Assembly (NCBI GenBank): GCA_025059535.1
Contig: JANXCX010000005.1
Coordinates: 111,969-175,968, forward strand
Source of the DNA: Bacteroidia bacterium
GTDB taxonomy: Bacteria; Bacteroidota; Bacteroidia; SpSt-205
Direction of reading: 5' to 3'
Length of the DNA stretch: 64,000 bases
Positions within the stretch are counted from its first letter, which is position 1. Each line of letters begins with the position of its first letter. The notes under the pieces are model-generated. The model saw nothing but the letters and a program-made list of their open reading frames with translations. It was not told the DNA's origin and ran no database searches. Below, one piece after another: positions 7,570 through 17,185 of this stretch. Position numbers and translations under genes: made by a program.

Positions 7570-8116
7570 GGAATTTTCGCCACTCCGCTAGGCCCCACCT
7601 TCGCTCGTGAAGTACGACAATATCGCCCGCTCTTAGCCTCAAAAGTAGGGTATCGGCCCAAGTAGTGTGATATAAATAGTCTGGCATTAGCCAGTCCCAT
7701 AATACAAGTCGCCACCCCTGCCACCTCTCCAATCCTGTAAGATGGCCGTAGGGCGGCCTATACAGAGGCGCAAGAGGGATGCCAGCATTGGTCCATAATA
7801 GTTTGGCCTGGTGTAGTTTGGCCTTGAGGCTGAAAGGATGCCGCCAAGGACTTATATGGCTGTCTCCATGGAGCCCTATGGTGTGGCCCTCGGCTAAAAG
7901 CCGCGCGGCTAAGGCAGGCGTATGACGCGCTTCGTACCTGCTCCAAAGCCAAAAAAAGGTAGCCTTGGCCTGGTAGAGGGCTAGAAGGTCCAAAATCTGC
8001 TCGGTAGTGCTTCCCTGCGGGCCGTCGTCTATAGTGAGATAAAACAAGCGACTCTGAGGTCTCGTAGGGACGTAGGCCCCAACTAGACGCTGGAAAAATC
8101 GGGGTAGGCGCCTCAA
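7457..8116 (-). CDS. Polysaccharide deacetylase (NodB/CE4 family)
   Basis: The 219-residue protein carries the CE4 motifs: YLTIDDGPQG (D30, D31), the metal-binding HxxxH in GLHGDSH (H83, H87), and the RPPYGH motif. This triad deacetylates N-acetylglucosamine in peptidoglycan or another glycan. There is no signal peptide, only a basic N-terminus (MRRLPRFFQRLVG), so it may be cytoplasmic or use a non-standard route. It overlaps the end of the upstream M43 protease gene by four bases (ATGA), so it is translationally coupled to it. Its last 113 bases run antisense to mltD, another wall enzyme. Confidence 0.88.
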   Translation of the reverse strand: MRRLPRFFQRLVGAYVPTRPQSRLFYLTIDDGPQGSTTEQILDLLALYQAKATFFWLWSRYEARHTPALAARLLAEGHTIGLHGDSHISPWRHPFSLKAKLHQAKLLWTNAGIPLAPLYRPPYGHLTGLERWQGWRLVLWDWLMPDYLYHTTWADTLLLRLRAGDIVVLHERRWGLAEWRKFLSAAYASGWRAMALPVEEGPQLYGYSLSPALDRLCVE

Positions 8117-10245
8117 GGGTGGTGGGCGTAGCGGAGGCTCAACTGCCGATTAGGGCTATATAGGTGAATAAGGTAGACCCCTGCAGGTAGCGTAGCCGGT
8201 AGGGCAAAAGCATGTACCCCACCCGCCAACCACGGCATAAACTCGGTATGCAGGAGCCGGCCTTGAAGGTCGTAGATAGCCCAGTTGAGATGGGTCTGGG
8301 GCTCTGGGAGGCTTATGTATATGCGCTGATCCGCCACCCACAGGCGCCATTCCGCTTTGGACGCCGTAAGCGGCGTAGGTAGGGTAGAGGTGAGTTCTAC
8401 CTTGATATCATCTAGGTAAAGGTTATTTCCCCATCCGGAAATCCCTTCAAAACGTAGGCGAATAGGGGCTAAGCCACGGTACTCATCTAACACTATCGTG
8501 GCCGTCTGCCAGGTACTTTCAGAGGGCAGAAAAATGGTGCCCGCAGTTGAACCAGGGGCTACAAGGCAAGAATCCGGATGGGTAGAAAGCGTACGTCCCC
8601 CACGGGTCCATAGAGGGCTCCAATTGCGCCCACAGTCTGTGGAAATAAGCACGCGCAGAGTATCCGTATAGTCTAGCGGATACGAGGGGTAAGTACGAGT
8701 AGAGTCCCAGTAGCGAAGGCACGCATAGGCCCAAGAGAATCGGAGAAGGATATGTTTATCAGGCGGTACGCGAAAATCTAAGGGGGGGGTTACCCAACTA
8801 TCCCGCTCCTTATAGTGCGAATAGGTGAAGAAGCTTAGCCGTAGGCTGGTAGAGGAGCGTCCATAGGCGCCCATAGGAGGGTCAGAGCTGCGGAAGCGTG
8901 TCCATGTAATGCGTCTATCTGGATTCTCCACATAGCTATGGGCTGGGGGGAAGGCCGTACCTTCAAAACTCTCCTCATAAGGAAGGCTATACAGCGTATC
9001 ATGAATTTGAATATAGCCCCTTTTGAGCAAGGTATCTTTACGCCCGCTGAGATTTTGTACAACTAGCTGAACATCATAAGTGCCTCTCTGACTGTAGGTA
9101 ACGAGAGGGCACTGGCTAGTAGGATCATCGGCTTGACCTCCCTGAAAGGTCCAACTAAATTGCTGAGGTACCCCTAAACTGTAATCAAAGAACTGGATAG
9201 GTAGGCCGGCGCAACCTACCTGTGGTCGGGCGGTAAAATACGCCTTGAGGTACCCGTAAGCGCCTGTGCCCGTGAGTTGCGGCCGATCCGGATTAGTCAA
9301 AGGACGCAAACGGCTATTAGAGTTTTGGATAGCCCACCATATCCGCTGGCGCTGACCAGCAGAGAAATAGGTCATATTTGCGTCGCTTACATAGTCCATG
9401 TAGTTGCGCATATTGTCTGGGCGATCGGGGGGTGGGTCATTAGTACAGGTGTTTTGACGCGCTACAACGAAGTTGCCCGTGCGTACCGCTGTAGGAGGGG
9501 TGTCGCATACCCCATCGCCCGTGCTGCTGCAGTTGCCCCCGCAGCCGCCTTCAAAAGGATGGGCGAGAAAAAGATTATGTCCCAGTTCGTGCACTAAGGT
9601 GCGGCCACTGCGGCCACCCCCAGCCCCCCAAAAGAAGGGCGCTCCTACTACAGCCCCATAAACCGGACCGGGCGTAAAGGGAAAATACGCATAACCAGCG
9701 ATACTGCCGCAATCGCTGCAGTTATTCCCCGTACAGATTCGCGGGACTATCCATATGTTCAGGTATCGGTTTTGGTCCCAGGCCGTAGCCTGCTTCATGG
9801 AGGCATCCTGGGTTTCACGGCAAAAGTTAGGGCTGCTCCAGTTTAGCGGCGGCTGATTATAGCGCCAATACACCACCCCACTTGTGGGATTACCCTGAGG
9901 ATCTTTAGTGGCTAAGGAGAATTCTACCTCCGTATCTACACCCGCATCCGAGTAGCCCTCCGTCTCAGGCACGCGCCGAAAATCCTCAAATACGCGCAGC
10001 ATCTGCCGCCATATACGATCAGCGGCTATGCTATCCTGTGAGCTGGAATAGATAACATGGAATACTACAGGAATGATATAGCGTGAAGGCGTGCAGGTGG
10101 GCGTGTGCTGGCGCGCCTGGGTAGGGTCAGGAAGAAAAGAGGGGGGAAGTTCTTGCAGTAAAGGAAGGGGGGCTGTCAGGCTAGGCGTACCACACCAGCT
10201 GGACTGAGCCTGGGCTAGGGCTAAGAGGAGAATAATTCGGTACAT
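8113..10245 (-). CDS. M43-type (cytophagalysin-like) secreted metalloprotease with PKD and T9SS sorting domain
   Basis: The 710-residue protein has a short signal peptide (MYRIILLLALAQAQ), a metzincin domain with the zinc motif HELGHNLFLAH (H219, E220, H223, H229), the family-typical GDGVCDTPPT loop, and a Met-turn in NYMDYVSDANM. A PKD-like domain follows around residues 340-420 (ending VQLVVQNLSG), then a beta-sandwich of adhesion type, then a C-terminal T9SS type A sorting signal (VYLIHLYSPNRQ near the end). It is therefore an exported, probably surface-bound or released protease. The third variable position of HExxHxxGxxH is Phe rather than Gly, which is unusual. It is the first gene of a pair with the deacetylase. 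Confidence 0.9.
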   Translation of the reverse strand: MYRIILLLALAQAQSSWCGTPSLTAPLPLLQELPPSFLPDPTQARQHTPTCTPSRYIIPVVFHVIYSSSQDSIAADRIWRQMLRVFEDFRRVPETEGYSDAGVDTEVEFSLATKDPQGNPTSGVVYWRYNQPPLNWSSPNFCRETQDASMKQATAWDQNRYLNIWIVPRICTGNNCSDCGSIAGYAYFPFTPGPVYGAVVGAPFFWGAGGGRSGRTLVHELGHNLFLAHPFEGGCGGNCSSTGDGVCDTPPTAVRTGNFVVARQNTCTNDPPPDRPDNMRNYMDYVSDANMTYFSAGQRQRIWWAIQNSNSRLRPLTNPDRPQLTGTGAYGYLKAYFTARPQVGCAGLPIQFFDYSLGVPQQFSWTFQGGQADDPTSQCPLVTYSQRGTYDVQLVVQNLSGRKDTLLKRGYIQIHDTLYSLPYEESFEGTAFPPAHSYVENPDRRITWTRFRSSDPPMGAYGRSSTSLRLSFFTYSHYKERDSWVTPPLDFRVPPDKHILLRFSWAYACLRYWDSTRTYPSYPLDYTDTLRVLISTDCGRNWSPLWTRGGRTLSTHPDSCLVAPGSTAGTIFLPSESTWQTATIVLDEYRGLAPIRLRFEGISGWGNNLYLDDIKVELTSTLPTPLTASKAEWRLWVADQRIYISLPEPQTHLNWAIYDLQGRLLHTEFMPWLAGGVHAFALPATLPAGVYLIHLYSPNRQLSLRYAHHP

Positions 10246-10250
10246 AAACT

Positions 10251-10258
10251 CAAATATA
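10251..10258 (-). promoter_or_regulatory. -7 box for the M43 protease
   Basis: TATATTTG on the minus strand lies in the 15-base gap between rnc and the protease and ends five bases before ATG 10245, so the protease pair has a promoter separate from the acpP-fabF-rnc run. Confidence 0.6.
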
Positions 10259-10260
10259 GC

Positions 10261-10968
10261 CTATTCACTCAAAAGACGGAGAGCGGCTTTGGCGGCGGCT
10301 TGCTCAGCTTCTTTTTTGCGGGTACCTGTGCCTGTGCTAATTTCCTTACCATTCAGCCGCAGATGCACCAAAAATATCTCGCCTCGGGCGGTGCGTCGGC
10401 GCTCCTGAACGACAAATTCTACTTGACCCAGTTGCTTCTGCTGCACCAGCTCTAAGAGGCGCCCCTTGTAGTTGAATTCTGTGGCTTCCATGTAGCTCCA
10501 GTTGATAAAAGGAAAAATCCGCTTCTCTATGAATCGGCGGGCCGCTTCGTAGCCTAAATCCATATAGATGGCGCCTATAACCGCTTCAACAATATCCGCT
10601 AGGTAATCCTGCCGTTTGGGAAGGATGGGTTCATGGATAAAATTCGGGAGATGGAGGCGATGGGCGATACCTACTAAATGTTCGGTATTTACCACTTTGG
10701 CGCGCAGCTCGGTCATTTCCCCTTCGTCAAAGTGCCTATAATGTCTAAAGATGTAGTCTGTAACTACAACCTGCAAAACAGCATCCCCTAAGAACTCCAG
10801 ACGCTCGTAGGACTCGGCGAGATAGGCATGGCGGGGCTGACCCGGAACGGGTAGCTTGAAAGCCGTACGATACCAGGAGAGGTCTCTAGGGAGGCTACCT
10901 ATTAGCTTGGCTATGCGGCGATATTCGGACCTTTGGGGGCCGAAAAGCCAGCGCCACCATCGCTTCAT
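10261..10968 (-). CDS. rnc: Ribonuclease III
   Basis: The 235-residue protein has the RNase III domain with the signature YERLEFLGDAVL (E58, D62) and the second acidic pair in DYLADIVEAVIGA (D125, E128). The C-terminal third is a double-stranded RNA binding domain (ending KKEAEQAAAKAALRLL). It processes rRNA precursors and structured mRNAs in the cytoplasm. It overlaps the end of fabF by four bases. The acpP-fabF-rnc order is the common Bacteroidota arrangement, so the three genes probably share the acpP promoter. Confidence 0.95.
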   Translation of the reverse strand: MKRWWRWLFGPQRSEYRRIAKLIGSLPRDLSWYRTAFKLPVPGQPRHAYLAESYERLEFLGDAVLQVVVTDYIFRHYRHFDEGEMTELRAKVVNTEHLVGIAHRLHLPNFIHEPILPKRQDYLADIVEAVIGAIYMDLGYEAARRFIEKRIFPFINWSYMEATEFNYKGRLLELVQQKQLGQVEFVVQERRRTARGEIFLVHLRLNGKEISTGTGTRKKEAEQAAAKAALRLLSE

Positions 10969-12200
10969 TCCTCATACCTCTTGAACACAAGACAGGCATT
11001 ATGGCCACCAAAGCCGAAACTATTACTTAGCGCATATCGGATGGGGCGCCTTTGAGGCGTATGAAAAGTATAATTCAGATCGCACTCTGGGTCATCCGTG
11101 AAGTGGTTGATAGTAGGATGGACTATTTGGTGGTAGATGGAAAGAATGGTGGCTACGGCTTCTACTGCGCCTGCCGCGCCAAGGAGATGACCTATCATGG
11201 ATTTAGTGGAACTGATATTGAGTTTGTAGGCATGCTCGCCAAAAACGGTTTTGATGGCTTGGGTTTCGGAAACATCTCCGAGGGGCGTAGAGGTGCCGTG
11301 GACATTGATGTAATCTACCTCTTCGGGGCGTATCTGGGCGGAGGCGAGGGCACGCTGCATAACTAAGGCCGCACCTTTAGCGCAAGGGGCGGTAATGTGG
11401 TAAGCATCGGCTGAGAGACCTACACCCGCTATTTCGGCATAAATGCGGGCGCCACGCCGGCGGGCATGCTCCAGCTCCTCCAATACAAGGGCGGCTGCCC
11501 CCTCCCCTAGCACAAAGCCATCTCGGTCCTTGTCAAAAGGCCGACTAGCCGTCTTAGGGTCATCATTTCGTTCAGATAAGGCGCGCATGGCATTGAACCC
11601 ACCTACTCCAGCTTCGTTTATAGGAGCCTCGCTACCTCCTACTACCATAACGTCCGCCATGCCAGCCCGAATCAAAAGAAATCCATCCGCAATAGCGTTC
11701 GCCGACGAGGTACAGGCCGATACCGTCGCATAATTAGGCCCCCGATAGCCATACTTAATAGAGATATGGCCTGCCGCAATATCTATGATCATTTTAGGAA
11801 TGAAGAAAGGGCTGAAGCGAGGGGTACCGCCGGATTGCGTATAAGCCTTAATCTCCTCCATAAACGAATAAAGCCCACCAATCCCCGAGGCGAAAATGAT
11901 TCCCACGCTGTCCTTATCAATAGAAGCTTGGGGGAGACCTGCATCCCCAATGGCCTCGTCGGCTGCTACAATAGCGTAGTGCGAAAAGGCATCCATTTTC
12001 CGCAGCTCGCGCCGGTCAATATACTTTGAGGCATCAAAGCCTTTCAGCTCACAGGCGAAATGCGTCCTAAATGGCGAAGGATCAAACCGCGTAATATAGT
12101 CGGCCCCGCTTACGCCCTGCAAAAGGGCTTCCCAGTAACTCTTAACATCCAGACCGATAGGGGTCAAGGCCCCTAAGCCTGTAACTACCACGCGCCGCAT
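10965..12200 (-). CDS. fabF: 3-oxoacyl-[acyl-carrier-protein] synthase II (KAS II)
   Basis: The 411-residue thiolase-fold enzyme has the Cys-His-His catalytic set of FabF: C163 in TVSACTSSANAI, H301 in NVHGTSTPLGD and H338 with K333 in KSMIGHLLGAAG. The phenylalanine gate region GFGGHNA is at the C-terminus. It condenses malonyl-ACP with acyl-ACP in fatty acid elongation. Its start overlaps the acpP stop by one base, so carrier protein and synthase are tightly coupled, and it overlaps rnc by four bases. Confidence 0.96.
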   Translation of the reverse strand: MRRVVVTGLGALTPIGLDVKSYWEALLQGVSGADYITRFDPSPFRTHFACELKGFDASKYIDRRELRKMDAFSHYAIVAADEAIGDAGLPQASIDKDSVGIIFASGIGGLYSFMEEIKAYTQSGGTPRFSPFFIPKMIIDIAAGHISIKYGYRGPNYATVSACTSSANAIADGFLLIRAGMADVMVVGGSEAPINEAGVGGFNAMRALSERNDDPKTASRPFDKDRDGFVLGEGAAALVLEELEHARRRGARIYAEIAGVGLSADAYHITAPCAKGAALVMQRALASAQIRPEEVDYINVHGTSTPLGDVSETQAIKTVFGEHAYKLNISSTKSMIGHLLGAAGAVEAVATILSIYHQIVHPTINHFTDDPECDLNYTFHTPQRRPIRYALSNSFGFGGHNACLVFKRYEE

Positions 12201-12439
12201 TACGCGCTGGCGTGTTCCTGAATATACTTAATCGCATCCCCCACGGTTTCAATTTTCTCGGCTACTTCGTCGGGTATAGAGATACCGAATTCTTTTTCAA
12301 ACTCCATAATTAGCTCCACGGTGTCTAGCGAGTCAGCACCCAAATCATTGGTGAAGGTGGCTTCATGCGTAACCTTCTCTGGCTCTACACCCAGTTTGCT
12401 TACAATAATGTTTCGGACGCGTTCTTCTATACTGCTCAT
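12200..12439 (-). CDS. acpP: Acyl carrier protein
   Basis: The 79-residue acidic protein has the phosphopantetheine attachment site [14 protein letters not shown] (S37) and normal length. It carries growing acyl chains for FabF and the other fatty acid synthesis enzymes. It is first in the acpP-fabF-rnc run. A perfect -7 box lies 19 bases upstream of the ATG, leaving a leader of about 15 bases that contains no Shine-Dalgarno-like sequence (it is mostly A and C rich), so this is one of the few genes here with a real 5-prime leader. Confidence 0.97.
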   Translation of the reverse strand: MSSIEERVRNIIVSKLGVEPEKVTHEATFTNDLGADSLDTVELIMEFEKEFGISIPDEVAEKIETVGDAIKYIQEHASA

Positions 12440-12458
12440 AGGTTTTGGGGTTTGAGGG

Positions 12459-12466
12459 CAAAGGTA
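12459..12466 (-). promoter_or_regulatory. -7 box for acpP-fabF-rnc
   Basis: TACCTTTG on the minus strand is a perfect TAnnTTTG, 19 bases upstream of the acpP ATG. Confidence 0.6.
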
Positions 12467-12477
12467 CGCATTCGGCG

Positions 12478-13275
12478 CTAATGCAACCCGGGTAGGAGAG
12501 CCTGACGCAGGCGGAGAAGCCAGGGCGAGCCTGGCGTAAGCACCGCTTGGCGTAGCCTAGGCAGGCGAGGAAGCGTGGGCTGAAGGCTAGGGGGGGCCAA
12601 GAAGCGCTCTCCCGTCTCTACCTCTTGGATAGGTAGATACCCCCAGGGCAGCGTTAGGCTCTCCTGCGGACTGCGCAAAAAAGCTAAAAATAAAAAGTGC
12701 CTATGGCTCAGAGCTATAAGCTCCTTCCAGGCGTCGTCGTGAAAGAATCCATCTGAAATAATTATTAGCAGGGCGCGGCGGGGATGCAAGCTGGCAAAGG
12801 TGCGCAGTAAAGGGCGCAGGAAGGTTTTTCGGCCTTTTGGCGGGCGGGCCAGTAGAGCCTCCAAGCTACCCCAAATGAACCGCTCCCCTTTACGCGCCGG
12901 CGAAAAGGCCTCCACGCGCTCGGTGAAACTTAGCCAGCGTACTCGGTCTCCGTTGAGCTGAGCGGCCCAACCGAAAGTAGCCGCCACTTCTAAGCTCAGC
13001 TGGGCTTTAGTTGGAGGCGTACGCATGGAAAGGCTTCGGTCCAGCGCAATCACGCAGGTAAGCTCGCGCTCTTCCTGCCCTAAGCGCACATAAGGCTGAT
13101 TCTTGCGTGCACTCAGACTCCAGTGGATACGCCGCCAATCCTCCCCCGGCACATACGGCCGCGCATCGGCAAACTCTATGCCCTCGCCGCGAAAAACCGA
13201 ACGATACGGCCCCACAAGCCAGGAAGCCACCGGACGTCTTAGCCGCCAACGTAGGCGTTCCACAAACTTAGCCAT
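12478..13275 (-). CDS. DUF58 domain protein (MoxR-associated type)
   Basis: The 265-residue protein matches the DUF58 family: the [31 protein letters not shown] segment is the family core, followed by a vWA-like region with DRSLSM (a MIDAS-like DxSxS) and a C-terminal LPRLPRLRQ tail. These proteins are usually encoded with a MoxR ATPase and act in envelope or complex assembly; no moxR is adjacent here. It stands alone between acpP and the divergent YfhO-like gene, 29 bases from the latter's start. Only a weak -7 match (CAACTTCG) precedes it. Confidence 0.88.
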   Translation of the reverse strand: MAKFVERLRWRLRRPVASWLVGPYRSVFRGEGIEFADARPYVPGEDWRRIHWSLSARKNQPYVRLGQEERELTCVIALDRSLSMRTPPTKAQLSLEVAATFGWAAQLNGDRVRWLSFTERVEAFSPARKGERFIWGSLEALLARPPKGRKTFLRPLLRTFASLHPRRALLIIISDGFFHDDAWKELIALSHRHFLFLAFLRSPQESLTLPWGYLPIQEVETGERFLAPPSLQPTLPRLPRLRQAVLTPGSPWLLRLRQALLPGLH

Positions 13276-13290
13276 GCCTGCGAAGTTGGA

Positions 13291-13298
13291 TAACTTTG
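13291..13298 (+). promoter_or_regulatory. -7 box for the YfhO-like gene
   Basis: TAACTTTG is a perfect match and ends six bases before ATG 13305. It overlaps the TTG at 13296 that the track proposes as start. Confidence 0.6.
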
Positions 13299-13304
13299 AC
13301 CTAT

Positions 13305-15959
13305 ATGGCTAAAAAATGGCTAATTGAGTGGGTTCTGCCCCTAAGTCTTCTTATAGCGGTAAGTGGGCTTTACTTTTTTCCCTACTATGAAGGCTATCGG
13401 TTTAGAGCAGCCGATCAAGAGCAAGTAAACTACATGGGCTATCCAATGGAGAAATGGCATAAGGAGACGGGCAAACAGCCTTTTTGGGCGCCTAATCTTT
13501 TCTCAGGGATGCCCGCCTACCTCGTATACTATCCCGAAAAGATCGGCTACTTCCCCCTTATACGAGAACTTATAGGAAAGCTGATGCGGCACTATCCACC
13601 AGCTATTTTTCTGGTAGGGCTTTTGGGCTTTTTTCTCCTTCTGCGGGTGGAGGGGGTAGGATGGGGGTGGGCGCTAGGCGGCGCATTCGGCTTTGCGCTT
13701 ACTAGCTACTACACTAATATGATTGTGGCGACCCATTGGGGCAAAAGCAATGTGATTTTCCAAGTGCCCTATCTCTTAGCGGGGATGGGTTTGCTCCACC
13801 GCGGGCGGTGGGGATGGGGTGTAGTGCTGGCCCTCTCGGGCTGGGCTGGTATGGTAGGGGGCCACCACCCGCAGATGCTGTATTATTCGCTTCTAGTCGT
13901 GGCGGCCTACGAGGTAGCTTGGCTAGTTCGGACCTGGCAGAATCGCAACTGGGCCCAGTATGGCTGGAGTATTGGGCTTATAGGGCTTACGGCCGCAATA
14001 GGCGGACTTTCGCACATCAATAGGCTTTTGCCTTATGGAGAATACGGGCGCTACTCTATCCGAGGGCCGACGGAGCTTGAGCGGGAAATCCAAGCCGATC
14101 CCAGGCTGAAAGGCGGACTGCCTCGGGATTATGCTCAAAGCTATTCCTGTAGCCGGGCTGAGCTATGGACTGTGGTTATTCCGGATTTCGTGGGCGGTAC
14201 TTCGTATGAGGATCTACTGGCCCGTTTAGGCGCGCAGTCAGCCCTTCGCCAGATCTTCCTTAGCCATGGCGCCCGAGATGTATCTTTCCTTCACAGCGTC
14301 CCTACCTATTGGGGAGGCCTACCGTTCGCGGCAGGCTCTTTCTACGTCAGCGTCATAGCTTTTTTTCTGATCATTTTAGGCTGGACCTATCGGATGGAGG
14401 CGCTGGATTGGGCTTTTCTCTATGGGGTATGGATAGCCCTGCTTTTAGCCTTAGGCGCTAATAGCTACAGCTTATGGGGCAGTGCGCTCTTACTGGCCCT
14501 TCCCCTTCTGGCTTACTTAGCGGCCCGGCGAAGGGCTAGTCTTTGGGAAAAAGCCCTAGTCGCTACGGCAGTCTTTTTAGGGGGCTGGGCTATTGTAAGC
14601 TACTTGGACGACGATCCCGCCAGCACCTACAAGCTGGCCGACTTTGCCCTAGAATACCTACCCTTTTACAATAAGTTCCGAGCACCCTCTACATGGCTAG
14701 TAGTTTTAGGGTTCTTTATACCTTGGCTCGGGATGGTGGGGGTTCAGCGATTTTTGGCTGAGCCCGACCTTGGCCGGCTAGCGGTAGCGGCGGCCACCGT
14801 TTGCCTCATTCTCCTAGGTGTAGGGGTAGGAGGGGCTTGGATAGGATTTAGCTTTGAGAGCGAAAGTGACGCCGTTCTACGCTCACAGATGCCCGACTGG
14901 TTTGCGGAAACCTTTATGGAAGCTTTACGGGTGGATAGAATGGCCTTAGCGCGCCTTTCTGCCTTTCGTAGCGTGCTTTGGACCTTAGCCACCGCCGCCG
15001 TGCTCCTTCTGGTAGCTAAAAAATTCTTGATGCCAGTCGGGGGTGGGGTATTTGTGGCCTTGTTTATGCTAGTGGATGGCTGGCGAGTAAATACCCTCTA
15101 CTTTCCCCGAAACAAAACCTACGAGCCCAAAAAATTTCTCCCCTATCCGCCTCCGCTTGAGCCTTATGAGGCGTTTATTCTACGGGATACGGTGGGCTAT
15201 TTCCGGATTCTACCCCTTCATGTCAATACCTTCACGGATAATCGCCCCGGCGTCTACTTGGAAAATGCAGGCGGCTACCATCCCGCTAAGCTCAAGCGCT
15301 ACCAGCAATTTATAGAGGCACACCTCCAGAAGCTTTCGCCAGCAGCCTTAGAGATGCTGGCTATTCGCTATATCACCGTAGGGGCTAAACAGGCTAAGCC
15401 GCCCCTTCCCGCTTTTTATGACAGCCTGACGCAGACAACGGATAGTATTATAATTTACCGCAGTCGCGAGCCTCTACCGATTGCGTGGCTAGCGGCGGAG
15501 ATACGGATTTTTCCTCGGGTAGACCAGACCTTAGACAGCTTAGGCCGCTATCCGGTGCGCTCTACGGCGCTTATAGCGGCGCGCGATTGGACTACTCTGA
15601 AGCTCAAGCCCGAAAATATGCCCTTAGACTCCGCTGAAGGGGTCGTATGTTTAGAGCGCAATCCCTATCGCCTTCGCTATAAGGTACATGCCCGACGTCC
15701 GCGCCTTCTCGTGATGAGCGAAATTTACTACCCTCCCGATTGGAAGGCCACTGTAAATGGGCAGGAAGCCTCTATTATACCCGTGAATTTCATTCTGCGT
15801 GGGGTAGTAGTGCCGCCGGGCGATTCGGAGGTAGAGCTTATTTGCCACAGTCGCATACATGAGCTGGGCGAGCGACTCGCTAAGGTGGGTTCGCTGCTAG
15901 CATGGCTCCTGATTATCGCTACCTTTCTGCTTTCGCGCCGGAAGCGCCCTGCGGCCTAA
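13305..15959 (+). CDS. YfhO-family multi-spanning membrane protein
   Basis: About 884 residues. The N-terminal half has roughly a dozen hydrophobic helices and the motif GKQPFWAPNLFSGMPAYLVYYP, which is typical of the Bacteroidota YfhO-like (GT-C fold) proteins. The C-terminal part is a soluble beta-rich domain with LLVMSEIYYPPDWKATVNGQ, also family-typical. YfhO proteins in Firmicutes glycosylate lipoteichoic acid; here a lipid-linked sugar transfer to an envelope glycan is plausible but not shown. Start at ATG 13305, not the TTG in the track, because the -7 box overlaps the TTG. The next gene begins 58 bases before its end. Confidence 0.85.
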   Translation: MAKKWLIEWVLPLSLLIAVSGLYFFPYYEGYRFRAADQEQVNYMGYPMEKWHKETGKQPFWAPNLFSGMPAYLVYYPEKIGYFPLIRELIGKLMRHYPPAIFLVGLLGFFLLLRVEGVGWGWALGGAFGFALTSYYTNMIVATHWGKSNVIFQVPYLLAGMGLLHRGRWGWGVVLALSGWAGMVGGHHPQMLYYSLLVVAAYEVAWLVRTWQNRNWAQYGWSIGLIGLTAAIGGLSHINRLLPYGEYGRYSIRGPTELEREIQADPRLKGGLPRDYAQSYSCSRAELWTVVIPDFVGGTSYEDLLARLGAQSALRQIFLSHGARDVSFLHSVPTYWGGLPFAAGSFYVSVIAFFLIILGWTYRMEALDWAFLYGVWIALLLALGANSYSLWGSALLLALPLLAYLAARRRASLWEKALVATAVFLGGWAIVSYLDDDPASTYKLADFALEYLPFYNKFRAPSTWLVVLGFFIPWLGMVGVQRFLAEPDLGRLAVAAATVCLILLGVGVGGAWIGFSFESESDAVLRSQMPDWFAETFMEALRVDRMALARLSAFRSVLWTLATAAVLLLVAKKFLMPVGGGVFVALFMLVDGWRVNTLYFPRNKTYEPKKFLPYPPPLEPYEAFILRDTVGYFRILPLHVNTFTDNRPGVYLENAGGYHPAKLKRYQQFIEAHLQKLSPAALEMLAIRYITVGAKQAKPPLPAFYDSLTQTTDSIIIYRSREPLPIAWLAAEIRIFPRVDQTLDSLGRYPVRSTALIAARDWTTLKLKPENMPLDSAEGVVCLERNPYRLRYKVHARRPRLLVMSEIYYPPDWKATVNGQEASIIPVNFILRGVVVPPGDSEVELICHSRIHELGERLAKVGSLLAWLLIIATFLLSRRKRPAA

Positions 15960-17185
15960 TATGGCGTGTGCCTCATCACACGCCGCGCTTGGCCTACGTG
16001 ATAGATACTCTTTTTCGGGTTTGGCTAAACCTTCCTTACCGAATCGTTACGCCGTCGGAGTGGCAGAACGTGCCGCCTCCAAGTGGCTGGCGCGTAATTT
16101 CATACGGCACGGATGACTCAGGCCCCGCCGATATAAGCCTGCCTTACACGGGCTTCTTGAGCTGGACAGGTACCGCCTTTTTCTTACCCGCTTGGGATGC
16201 GGGCGGTTTTTTCCCCTCAGCGGGAGATTTTAGGTGGGATTTACCGGCTATGGCTTTCTATGTTCTTACGCTCTATCCGCTTTATCGGTGGCCTTATGGG
16301 TGGGGCCAGTGGGGCCTCTATGCATGGGAGAAAGCCCCCTTTTACAAGGCGCCATTTTGGGCTGAGCCTTTCGTCCAATGCCGGCTCTATGAACTTCTAC
16401 AGCGCTTGGAGCTGCGGATTAGGCGGCCGCCTTTTCGGTGGGAGATTGGATGGGACATTGACCATCTTTACAAGTGGAAGGCCCGAGGGGGACTGCGCTG
16501 GTGGGTGGGTGGCCTAAGGCGGGGCGACCTTCTCCAGCGGCTTCGCGTGCGATGGGGCAATCAAAAAGACCCTTACGATACCCTTGACCAAATCACCGCA
16601 GCTTTCCCGCCGAGCAGCGCACGCTTTTTTTTCCTTCTTTCTAATCGCCATTGGCGGGATAGCTTAGTGTCCCCCTACCAGCCGGCTGTACGTCAGGCTA
16701 TCCAGCGCCTCCATGCGCGTGGCTATAGCATAGGGCTCCACCCCTCCTATACCACCCGTCAGCGGCCCGAAAGGCTCCTGGCGGAGAAAGCCCTCTTAGA
16801 AAGCTACCTCGGCGCACCAGTAAAGACAAGCCGCCAGCATTACCTGCGCTTTTTCTGGCCAGACCTCTTGGAAGCGCTTGTACAGGCACGCATTGAAGTG
16901 GATTTCACCCTGGCTTTTCCGCGGCGCAGCGGGTTTTTGTTGGGCACCCTTCTGGAAGTGCCCGCTTACCGAGTAGATAAGGATAGAGGATTGCCTCTGC
17001 GTCTTTGCGGTCCAGCCCTTATGGATAAAGTCTATCTTCAACAAAACGACGATGGCACAGCCCTCCGAGCCGAGGTACGCCGACTTTTCCGTTTAGGGGC
17101 ACAGTTAGGTGGGCGACTACACTTTATTTGGCATAACTCTACTTGGGAATTCCTCCCAGCCGAATTTTTAGAAGCTCAGCCTTAG
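15902..17185 (+). CDS. DUF7033-type polysaccharide deacetylase family protein
   Basis: This 427-residue protein looks like the Bacteroidota family with an N-terminal DUF7033 region and a C-terminal CE4-like barrel. The GWDIDHLYKWKARGG segment supplies the Asp, IGLHPSY the first His region, and SRQHYLRF a conserved Arg-His motif; the final HFIWHN matches the family end. There is no signal peptide. It is likely to act on surface polysaccharide, in line with the overlapping YfhO-like gene upstream, but the substrate is unknown. The start is uncertain: ATG 15902 lies 58 bases inside yfhO. The 3-prime end overlaps the opposing gldA-like gene by four bases. Confidence 0.75.
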   Translation: MAPDYRYLSAFAPEAPCGLIWRVPHHTPRLAYVIDTLFRVWLNLPYRIVTPSEWQNVPPPSGWRVISYGTDDSGPADISLPYTGFLSWTGTAFFLPAWDAGGFFPSAGDFRWDLPAMAFYVLTLYPLYRWPYGWGQWGLYAWEKAPFYKAPFWAEPFVQCRLYELLQRLELRIRRPPFRWEIGWDIDHLYKWKARGGLRWWVGGLRRGDLLQRLRVRWGNQKDPYDTLDQITAAFPPSSARFFFLLSNRHWRDSLVSPYQPAVRQAIQRLHARGYSIGLHPSYTTRQRPERLLAEKALLESYLGAPVKTSRQHYLRFFWPDLLEALVQARIEVDFTLAFPRRSGFLLGTLLEVPAYRVDKDRGLPLRLCGPALMDKVYLQQNDDGTALRAEVRRLFRLGAQLGGRLHFIWHNSTWEFLPAEFLEAQP

